Shown one piece after another: positions 1 to 5,122 of a stretch of DNA of 8,143 nucleotides. Numbering within the stretch: position 1 is the first letter of the stretch; each line of letters begins with the position of its first letter. Position numbers and translations under genes: made by a program. The DNA is from RBG-16-66-20 sp036560705 (lineage in GTDB: Bacteria > Pseudomonadota > Gammaproteobacteria > Burkholderiales > SG8-39). Under the pieces are notes generated by a model. The model saw only the letters and a list, made by a program, of their open reading frames with translations. It ran no database searches and had not been told where the DNA came from. The DNA lies in NCBI GenBank assembly GCA_036560705.1, contig DATBQR010000061.1, forward strand, positions 1 through 8,143, read 5' to 3'.

Positions 1-429
1 GATCAGCGCTTCGTCGTCGGGCTTGACGCCGGCGCGGTGGCCGTCGGTGTCGATTTCGATGAGGACGTGGAAGCCGGAGATGGCGCGAGCGGTCTCGATG
101 CTATCGGTGATTACGGTCAGATTGCAACCTCGCGCCACCAGCGCACGCGCACGAGGGGTTTTCGCAGGAGAAAACCCGACCGCATAAAGGATGTCCTTGT
201 AGCCGGCGTCGAAGAATTGCTCGGCTTCCTTCAAGGTCGAGACGGTGATCGGCGGCTTGCCGGGACCCACCACGGCGGCCACGGCTTCCAGCGACTTCGC
301 GGTCTTCACATGCAGCCGCAGCGGCACGCCGAGCTTGGCGAGGCGCGACTTCAGGCGCTCGGCGTTGGCCGCGACCTTGGCGCGGTCCACTACCAGGCAG
401 GGCGTGTCCAGCTCGGAGAGGTCAGCCAA
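1..429 (-). CDS. DSD1-family PLP-dependent enzyme (D-threonine aldolase / D-serine dehydratase-like), 3' end outside window
   Basis: The first 143 codons of a fold-type III PLP enzyme (alanine racemase-like N-terminal barrel) are visible. The N-terminus reads LSELDTPCLVVD, the usual opening of the DSD1/D-threonine aldolase family. It is followed by HVKTAKS near residues 40-46, where K42 is the expected Schiff-base lysine; most relatives have HVKTHK. The segment near the left edge, EIDTDGHRAGV, matches the family's D-G-x-R-x-G-V strand. Family members cleave D-threonine-like beta-hydroxy amino acids or deaminate D-serine in the cytoplasm; the substrate here cannot be told. The proposed start is TTG at 429. 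It is the only start codon upstream of the LDTP motif in a sensible place, with AAGG about 9 bases upstream, and it overlaps the end of the metallo-hydrolase gene by 8 bp. That implies one coupled transcript. The C-terminal metal-binding domain is not in the window. Confidence 0.88.
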   Translation of the reverse strand, partial: MADLSELDTPCLVVDRAKVAANAERLKSRLAKLGVPLRLHVKTAKSLEAVAAVVGPGKPPITVSTLKEAEQFFDAGYKDILYAVGFSPAKTPRARALVARGCNLTVITDSIETARAISGFHVLIEIDTDGHRAGVKPDDEALI

Positions 430-1285
430 AACGGAATGCCTTGCTGTCTCCCGACACTTTTCCGCCGGTCGGCGCCGCGAAGTGCGTCCCCAGCACCAGC
501 GTTTTCCCATCCCGGTAGCGATTGAGAAAGGCGTGTCGGGTTTTCCGCGCGGCGTCGGCATCCACGTCGAAGTTGCTCGCCCACTGCGGCTCGGCGCACT
601 GGACGGGGTGGTGCATGAGGTCGCCGGTAATGACGGCGTCCTGGCCTTTCGAGCTGATGCGCACGCTCACGTGGCCGGGCGTGTGGCCGGGGGTGGGTTC
701 GAGGAAGACTTCGGGCGTGACGCGGTGGTCGGAGTCGACGAAGTCGGCGAGGCCGGCGGCGATGACCGGGCGCACGGAGTCGTCCTGGATGGTGCGGTCG
801 GAGGCGTCGTCCTGTCTCGACCAGTATTCGTGTTCCTTGCGCCCGATGAGGTAGCGCGCGTTCGGGAAGGTCGGGACCCACTTGCCGTCCTTCATCATGG
901 TGTTCCAGCCTACGTGGTCGACGTGCAGGTGGGTGCAGAGCACGACGTCGATGCGTTCGCGCGGGAAGCCGGCTTCGGCCATGTCTTCGAGGAAGCGGTT
1001 CTTCTGCATGTGCCAGTTCGGCGACTGGCGCACTTTGTCGTTGCCGACGCAGGTGTCCACGACGATCGCCCTGCCCTGCGATTCGAGGACGAAGGCGTGG
1101 ATGGACATGAGGAGCTTGCCGTCCTCGGTCAGGAAGTGCGGCCGCAGCCAGGCGTGCTGAAGCAGCTTTTCCTTCGTCACGTCCGCGAACAGGAACCGCG
1201 GCGAGGTCGGGCCCTCGGACTCGACGACGCGCGAGATGCGCACGTCGCCGATCTGCCATCGGAGGATGGGATAAGTCGTTGTCAT
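422..1285 (-). CDS. MBL-fold metallo-hydrolase (lactonase/glyoxalase II-like)
   Basis: A 287-residue cytoplasmic metallo-beta-lactamase-fold hydrolase with a complete dinuclear metal site. THLHVDH gives H119, H121, D123 and H124; TPGHTPGH gives H201; TGDLMHH gives D222; LGTHFAAP gives H268. The arrangement resembles N-acyl-homoserine lactonases and other 'MBL fold metallo-hydrolases' of about 280-300 residues, but the substrate is not predictable from the sequence. Start choice: ATG at 1285 has AGAGGAG just upstream. A GTG at 1309 in the same frame would add eight residues, but it lies upstream of the likely promoter hexamer and has no ribosome-binding site. The gene is first of a two-gene minus-strand unit with the DSD1-type enzyme and is divergent from cinA, with only 26 bp between start codons. 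Family assignment is firm; biological role is unknown. Confidence 0.92.
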   Translation of the reverse strand: MTTTYPILRWQIGDVRISRVVESEGPTSPRFLFADVTKEKLLQHAWLRPHFLTEDGKLLMSIHAFVLESQGRAIVVDTCVGNDKVRQSPNWHMQKNRFLEDMAEAGFPRERIDVVLCTHLHVDHVGWNTMMKDGKWVPTFPNARYLIGRKEHEYWSRQDDASDRTIQDDSVRPVIAAGLADFVDSDHRVTPEVFLEPTPGHTPGHVSVRISSKGQDAVITGDLMHHPVQCAEPQWASNFDVDADAARKTRHAFLNRYRDGKTLVLGTHFAAPTGGKVSGDSKAFRFG

Positions 1286-1299
1286 GGCTCCTCTGGCAT

Positions 1300-1306
1300 G
1301 ATTATC
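1300..1306. promoter_or_regulatory. AT-rich island acting as overlapping divergent -10 elements (putative)
   Basis: The 26-bp gap between the divergent starts at 1285 and 1312 holds one AT-rich stretch in GC-rich surroundings. Read on the plus strand it gives GATTAT (1300-1305), which ends six bases before the cinA ATG. Read on the minus strand it gives GATAAT (1306-1301, five of six matches to TATAAT), 15 bases before the metallo-hydrolase ATG, leaving a short leader that contains AGAGGAG. Minus-strand transcripts would have a normal short leader and plus-strand transcripts would be nearly leaderless. No convincing -35 was seen; any would lie inside the opposite gene. This is inference from spacing and hexamer similarity. 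Confidence 0.4.
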
Positions 1307-1311
1307 CACAT

Positions 1312-1797
1312 ATGAGCGAACTCGGACGGCTGGGCGCGGCGGCGGGCGCCCTTCTCAAGGCGCGCGGGGAGACGATCGCGGTGGCGGAGTCTTCCGCGGG
1401 CGGCCTGATCAGCGCGTCGCTGGTGGCGGTGCCGGGCGCCTCGGCGTACTACCTCGGCGGCGGAGTGATCTACACGGCGGCGGGCCGCGCGGGGATCCTC
1501 GGCATCACGAAGGAGGAGATGAAGGGCATCCGCTCGGCGAGCGAGCCCTTCGCGCAGCTCATGGCGCGGCGCGTGCGCGCGAACCTCGGCGCGAGCTGGG
1601 GCCTCGCGGAAACGGGCGCGAGCGGGCCGGCGGGCAACCGCTACGGCGACGCCGCGGGGCACGCCTGCATCGCGGTGAGCGGGTCCGTGGAAGCGGCGAT
1701 CACGCTGGAGACCGGCAGCACGGACCGCGAGGCGAACATGCGCGAGTTCACGCGCCGCGCGCTCGCGCTGCTGGAGGAATGCCTGAAAAAAAACTGA
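1312..1797 (+). CDS. CinA C-terminal-domain family protein (PncC-like, divergent active site)
   Basis: A 161-residue stand-alone CinA C-terminal domain protein. The core AESSAGGLISASLVAVPGAS (residues 25-44), followed by YYLGGGVIYT and later ETGASGPAGN, matches this alpha/beta/alpha fold. The canonical family is PncC, which hydrolyses nicotinamide mononucleotide to nicotinate mononucleotide in NAD salvage. Here the usual SCTGG motif is SSAGG, the Lys expected five residues after the motif Tyr is Arg (R59), and the usual KPVG-like stretch after the GPAG loop is absent. This is therefore a divergent subgroup whose amidase activity is uncertain. The ATG at 1312 fits the family N-terminus but has no Shine-Dalgarno sequence. 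A TTG at 1279 would add 11 residues that do not look native. The 3' end overlaps the DUF2235 hydrolase gene by 19 bp. Confidence 0.85.
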   Translation: MSELGRLGAAAGALLKARGETIAVAESSAGGLISASLVAVPGASAYYLGGGVIYTAAGRAGILGITKEEMKGIRSASEPFAQLMARRVRANLGASWGLAETGASGPAGNRYGDAAGHACIAVSGSVEAAITLETGSTDREANMREFTRRALALLEECLKKN

Positions 1798-3269
1798 GGG
1801 AGAAGAAGATCAAGCGCCTTTTCGTCTGTTGCGACGGCACCTGGAACGCGCCGACCGATTTGCAGGACGGCGTTCCCGTGCCGACGAACGTCCTGCGCTT
1901 CTACAACTCGCTCGTCGAGGGCGACGTCGGCGGCGAGATCGAGCAGCGCCTCTACTACCACCCGGGCATCGGCACGCAGGAGGTGTTGTCGATCGAGCGC
2001 ATCTGGGCCGGCATGACCGGCGCCGGACTGACGCGCAACATCAAGAGCGCCTACGCCTGGCTCTCCGCCAACTACGACGACGGCGACGAGATCTACCTGC
2101 TCGGCTTCAGCCGCGGCGCGTTCACGGTGCGGGCGCTGTCGGGGCTGATCGCCAGCCAGGGCGTTCCGCGCTCAACGGCGGACAGTTCGGGTTTGCGGGA
2201 GCCGGACTGGACGCTGATCGAAAGCGCATACAAGGATTGCTCGAAGCGCCACAAGCGGGATGCGGGCGATTCGCGCTTCGCGTACCCTCCGGTTCACTTC
2301 CTCGGCGTGTGGGACACGGTCGGCGCGCTCGGCATCCCGCCCGATTTCCCGCGCCTGCCGCTGTGGTTCGCCTACTTCCAGCCGCGCTTCCACGACACCG
2401 AGCTCTCGCCCACCGTCACGCACGCCTACCACGCGCTCGCGCTGGACGAGATGCGGCGCACGTTCTCGCCGACGCTCTGGACGAAACGCTCCGACACCAA
2501 CAAGGAAGTCGTGCAGATGTGGTTCGCCGGCGTGCACGCGGACGTCGGCGGCGGCTACCGCGAGACGGGGCTGTCGGACACCACGCTGCAGTGGATGATC
2601 GAGCGCGCGCAGGGTCTGGGCGTGCAGTTCCACCCGCACATGCTCGACCAGGTCCACGGCGACGCGCGAGGGGTGCTGCACGATTCGCGGCAGGGTGTGT
2701 TCGCCAACGCCATCGCGCAGCCGCGCCGCCTGCCGGATCTCGCGCCGCTGGAGCCGGACGGCCCGCTCGGCCAGCAGATCCACGTTTCGGTGCAGGAACG
2801 GCAGGGACGGCCGCCCATCGTGCAGGCGCCCTACCGCGACCTCGCCAGGCTGAACGTCGGCGAGGAGCGCAGCTTCGAGGTGTTCGCCCACGAGAAATGG
2901 AACTGGACCGGCCTCTACGTGAATCCGGTCGAGGAATATGAAATCTCCGCGCGCGGCGAATGGATGCATTGGTTCGTGAGGAGCGGGCCGGCGGGCTGCG
3001 GCGGCCCCGGCTGGCTGATGCCGCGGCGCGTCTGGAGCAAGCGATGGATGGCGCTGACGGGCGCGATCGCCGACTTCGCCAATCCCAGCCAGGAAGGCCG
3101 GATCAAGGCGCTGGACAGCTTCAGCGTCGGCACCGGCACGCGGATCGATCTCGGTCCGGAGGGCATCGGGCCGCTCTGGGGCTATCTGTATTTCTACGCC
3201 AACGACCGCGAAGGCGGCTTCAAGGTCAACCGCGGCTCGCTGCGCGTGACGGTCAGGCGCGTGAGGTAG
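1779..3269 (+). CDS. DUF2235 / Tle1-like alpha/beta hydrolase with C-terminal LecA-like domain
   Basis: A 496-residue protein. Residues about 12-340 are a DUF2235 domain, the fold of type VI secretion phospholipase Tle1. The opening is VCCDGTWN; the nucleophile elbow GFSRG has S111; the strand FLGVWDTVGALG has acid D179; and WFAGVHADVGGGY has H253. That is a complete Ser-Asp-His triad. Residues about 362-496 look like a separate beta-sandwich. Its end, YANDREGGFKVNRGSLRV, resembles the calcium/galactose-binding end of Pseudomonas lectin LecA. There is no signal peptide or membrane segment. The start ATG at 1779 follows GGAGG very closely and lies inside cinA, so translation is probably coupled. 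No T6SS structural gene, VgrG/PAAR or recognisable immunity gene adjoins it, so an effector role is not established. Lipase/esterase chemistry is inferred from the family. Confidence 0.88.
   Translation: MPEKKLREKKIKRLFVCCDGTWNAPTDLQDGVPVPTNVLRFYNSLVEGDVGGEIEQRLYYHPGIGTQEVLSIERIWAGMTGAGLTRNIKSAYAWLSANYDDGDEIYLLGFSRGAFTVRALSGLIASQGVPRSTADSSGLREPDWTLIESAYKDCSKRHKRDAGDSRFAYPPVHFLGVWDTVGALGIPPDFPRLPLWFAYFQPRFHDTELSPTVTHAYHALALDEMRRTFSPTLWTKRSDTNKEVVQMWFAGVHADVGGGYRETGLSDTTLQWMIERAQGLGVQFHPHMLDQVHGDARGVLHDSRQGVFANAIAQPRRLPDLAPLEPDGPLGQQIHVSVQERQGRPPIVQAPYRDLARLNVGEERSFEVFAHEKWNWTGLYVNPVEEYEISARGEWMHWFVRSGPAGCGGPGWLMPRRVWSKRWMALTGAIADFANPSQEGRIKALDSFSVGTGTRIDLGPEGIGPLWGYLYFYANDREGGFKVNRGSLRVTVRRVR
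1786..1793 (+). other. A8 run with in-frame A AAA AAC slippery heptamer in the cinA/DUF2235 overlap
   Basis: The last codons of cinA are CTG AAA AAA AAC TGA. The heptamer A AAA AAC is phased exactly as a -1 frameshift site in the cinA frame, and the stop codon follows at once. A -1 slip, or RNA-polymerase slippage on the eight A residues, would continue into the frame of the DUF2235 gene, giving a CinA-hydrolase fusion. No downstream stimulatory structure was worked out, so this may simply be an AT-rich junction between coupled genes. Confidence 0.35.
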
Positions 3270-3284
3270 TCCGGCAGCCCTCGG

Positions 3285-3752
3285 CTAGGCGCAGCAGCCG
3301 GATGGCTTCGGGACAGCCGCCTCCGGCGGCGCCAGGTCCCTGAAGAGCGTGCAATCCGGCGCGCAGCCGCCGGCGCAGGTCTGGTCGCAGGCGTCGATGA
3401 ACCGGGCGAGCGTCCTTTCGAGAGCCATCAGCTCGAGCATCTTCGCGCGCACTCCCTTCAGGTGCTCCTGCGCGAGGTCGCGCGCCTCGGCGCAATCCCG
3501 CCGCGGATCGCGGCTGAGGGACGCCAGCAGCCGGATCTGCTCGAGGGTGAAGCCGAAGTCGCGGCAGCGGCGCACGAAGCCGAGCTGGCGCGCGGCGGAT
3601 GCGTCGTAGACGCGATGGCCGCTCGACCTGCGCCGCGCGGGCGGGATCAGGCCGATCTCCTCGTAATAGCGGATGGTGGGCACGGAACAGCCGGTCTGTT
3701 CCGACAACTCGCCGATCCGCACCGGTTCAGGGACCTGGGAGGTGGTCTGCAT
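3285..3752 (-). CDS. MerR-family metal-responsive transcriptional regulator (ZntR/CueR-like)
   Basis: A 155-residue MerR-family activator. The N-terminal winged helix-turn-helix contains IRYYEEIGLIPP (residues 27-38), RRRSSGHRVYD and LGFVRRCRDFGFTLEQI, followed by the dimerisation helix. Metal-binding cysteines are clear: C87 sits where ZntR and MerR have their divalent-metal Cys and CueR has Ser. The C-terminal loop has C122, C126, C130 and C134, and the protein ends GCCA, as CueR-type sensors do (GCC). This points to a thiophilic metal sensor (Zn/Cd/Pb/Hg or Cu class); the ion cannot be fixed. The start ATG at 3752 has AAGGA four bases upstream. An in-frame upstream extension would run antisense through the thioredoxin gene and was rejected. 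It is divergent from the thioredoxin-like/ccdA pair and its stop is 15 bp from the convergent DUF2235 gene. Confidence 0.93.
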   Translation of the reverse strand: MQTTSQVPEPVRIGELSEQTGCSVPTIRYYEEIGLIPPARRRSSGHRVYDASAARQLGFVRRCRDFGFTLEQIRLLASLSRDPRRDCAEARDLAQEHLKGVRAKMLELMALERTLARFIDACDQTCAGGCAPDCTLFRDLAPPEAAVPKPSGCCA

Positions 3753-3759
3753 GGGGTCC

Positions 3760-3790
3760 TTGCATCTCAAGTGGCTTGAGGTCCTAGAGT
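3760..3790 (+). promoter_or_regulatory. MerR-type promoter and operator for the thioredoxin-like/ccdA operon
   Basis: TTGCAT (3760-3765) and TAGAGT (3785-3790) are separated by 19 bp, the over-long spacer diagnostic of MerR-activated promoters. The spacer holds a perfect inverted repeat, CTCAAG-TGG-CTTGAG (3766-3780), as the regulator-binding site. Transcription would start near 3797, leaving a leader of about 29 bases before the thioredoxin-like gene. The neighbouring divergent merR-type gene is the obvious regulator; its own promoter was not resolved but must overlap this 73-bp gap. Confidence 0.85.
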
Positions 3791-3825
3791 CGATGGAATC
3801 ATCAACCAGCCGATAGGACTTTCCC

Positions 3826-4224
3826 ATGCGCAATTCGTTCACCCGCCTCGCGAAATTTGCCTCCGCATCCGCCCTGCTCCTTGCGGCGGGCGTCGCCGCT
3901 GCCGCCCTGCCGCAGCCGTACGACGCCGCGTCGTTCAAGGCCGCCCAGGCCGCCGGCAAGCCGGTCGTCGTGGAGATTCACGCCGACTGGTGCACCGAAT
4001 GCCGGATGCAGGACCAGGTTCTCCGCAAGATGCTCGACGAGGCCAAATACGCCGGCTACGCGTGGCTGCGGGTCGACTACGACAGGCAGAAGGATGCGGT
4101 GAAGGATTTCAAGGCGAGAAAGGAAAGCACCCTGGTGGTCTTCAAGGGCGGCAGGGAAATCGCCCGCGCGACCGGCATCACCGCCGAGGAGCGGATCCGC
4201 GCCCTGGTCGACCAGGCGAAATAG
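3826..4224 (+). CDS. Periplasmic thioredoxin-like protein with WCTEC active site and no cis-proline
   Basis: A 132-residue protein with an N-terminal signal sequence: RNSFTRLAK, then a hydrophobic stretch at about 12-26, with cleavage likely near A26-A27. The mature part is a small thioredoxin fold. Strand VVVEIHADWCTEC carries the CxxC redox pair C56/C59, and the later strand is STLVVFKGGRE. The residue normally occupied by the conserved cis-proline, just before the TLVVF strand, is S101. The domain resembles the DsbD C-terminal (gamma) thioredoxin domain and probably accepts electrons from the adjacent CcdA-like protein on the periplasmic side. AGGA sits seven bases before the ATG. It is first gene of the MerR-controlled pair; the gap to ccdA is 8 bp. 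Confidence 0.92.
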   Translation: MRNSFTRLAKFASASALLLAAGVAAAALPQPYDAASFKAAQAAGKPVVVEIHADWCTECRMQDQVLRKMLDEAKYAGYAWLRVDYDRQKDAVKDFKARKESTLVVFKGGREIARATGITAEERIRALVDQAK

Positions 4225-4232
4225 GGCCGAAC

Positions 4233-4949
4233 ATGGGAAGCGCCCTCCTCGGGCTGCTGGCCGGGGCGTTGACGACGCTCTCGCCCTGCATCCTGCCGAT
4301 CCTGCCGATCGTCCTCGCCGGCGCGCTCGGGCAGCATCGCTACGGGCCGCTCGCGCTGGTGGCGGGGCTCGTCCTCGCGTTCACGTCGTTCGGACTGTTG
4401 ATCTCCGGATCGGCGTGGGCGCTGGACGTGCCCGGCGACGCCGTCCGCGACGCCTCGGCGATCCTTCTCGCGCTTTTCGGCCTCGTGCTGCTCAGCACGA
4501 TGCTGAAGGAGCGTTTTGCCGCCTTCGCGGCGCCGCTCGCCGGGTTCTTCAACGGCCTCTCGTCGCGCTTCTCCCCCGAGGGCCTGCGGGGCCAGTTCCT
4601 GCTCGGCGGATTGCTGGGGGCGGTATGGACGCCCTGCTCCGGTCCGACGCTGGGCGCGGCGATCACGCTCGCGGCGGGCACCGAGACGTTGCCGAAAGCA
4701 GCCCTGACCATGGCGATGTTCGGCATCGGCGCGAGCGCCCCGCTGCTGGCGGTGGCGTACGGCTCGCGGCGGACCCTCCGGTCGCGGCGCGCCGCGCTCG
4801 AGCGCGCCGGGCGCATCGCCAACCCGGTGCTCGGCGCATTCCTCGTGGCTGCGGGCGCCCTGATCCTGGCCGGCTACGACAGGACGGTGGAAGCCGCCTT
4901 CGTGCGCGCCATGCCGGACTGGCTGCTCGACCTGACAACGCGGTTATAA
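4233..4949 (+). CDS. CcdA/DsbD-beta-type membrane thiol-disulfide transporter
   Basis: A 238-residue integral membrane protein with about six hydrophobic segments. Two conserved cysteines sit in the Pro-flanked motifs typical of CcdA/DsbD: LSPCILPILP (C19) and VWTPCSGPTLG (C135). The family moves reducing equivalents from cytoplasmic thioredoxin across the inner membrane to periplasmic thioredoxin-fold partners. Here the partner is plausibly the product of the gene just upstream, so the two genes together equal DsbD cut into pieces, without its alpha domain. The ATG at 4233 has AGGG six bases upstream. The short single-domain form argues against full-length DsbD. A cytochrome c maturation role is possible for CcdA proteins, but no ccm or ccs gene is near. 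Confidence 0.92.
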   Translation: MGSALLGLLAGALTTLSPCILPILPIVLAGALGQHRYGPLALVAGLVLAFTSFGLLISGSAWALDVPGDAVRDASAILLALFGLVLLSTMLKERFAAFAAPLAGFFNGLSSRFSPEGLRGQFLLGGLLGAVWTPCSGPTLGAAITLAAGTETLPKAALTMAMFGIGASAPLLAVAYGSRRTLRSRRAALERAGRIANPVLGAFLVAAGALILAGYDRTVEAAFVRAMPDWLLDLTTRL

Positions 4950-4952
4950 CCG
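4941..4952. repeat. Perfect 12-bp palindrome at the ccdA stop codon
   Basis: CGGTTATAACCG is a perfect loop-less palindrome spanning the ccdA TAA (4947-4949), at the point where ccdA converges on the minus-strand Bug remnant. It has no T-tract and no loop, so it is not a standard intrinsic terminator. It could be a protein site or chance. Confidence 0.4.
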
Positions 4953-4960
4953 GGCGCCGC

Positions 4961-5122
4961 CTACTCCAGCGTAATGCCGCCTTTGGTGATGATTTCCTTC
5001 CACTTCACCACCTCGGAAGGGACATAGCGCCCGAGTTCTTCCGGCGTCGAAGAGATCGGCTCGGGGCCGAAATCGGTGAAGCGGCTGCGCACGGCGGGAT
5101 CGGCGCCGGCGGCGTTCAGCAC
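4961..5122 (-). pseudogene. C-terminal remnant of a Bug-family tripartite tricarboxylate transporter substrate-binding protein
   Basis: Reading the minus strand from 5122 to a TAG at 4961 gives 53 residues. They include VLNAAGADPAVRSRF, then EPISSTPEEL, then VVKWKEIITKGGITLE at the end. This is the characteristic C-terminal helix-strand-helix of Bug solute-binding proteins, where relatives read LNAALADPEVR...STPEEF...KWAKVVKEAGI. A whole Bug protein is about 320 residues with a signal peptide, so roughly five-sixths is missing. The remnant joins directly onto the end of the TauD-like gene in another frame, overlapping its last codons. A past deletion between two minus-strand genes explains it best. 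It is unlikely to make a functional protein. Confidence 0.8.

Noticed and set aside
245..1315. A 356-codon plus-strand frame opposite the metallo-hydrolase
   Set aside because: It mirrors the metallo-hydrolase gene, whose full metal-ligand set proves the minus strand is coding. GC-rich DNA commonly leaves such open shadow frames.
2172..2969. A 265-codon minus-strand frame inside the DUF2235 gene
   Set aside because: It is fully antisense to conserved catalytic motifs and shows no recognisable domain.
3271..3301. CCGGC...GCCGG inverted repeat between the convergent DUF2235 and merR-type genes as a terminator
   Set aside because: The arms are only 5 bp with a 21-base loop and no T-tract, which is too weak in GC-rich DNA.
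3753..3959. A 69-residue N-terminal extension of the MerR-type regulator
   Set aside because: It would cross the operator and run antisense through the signal-peptide end of the thioredoxin-like gene. ATG 3752 with AAGGA fits the MerR family start.
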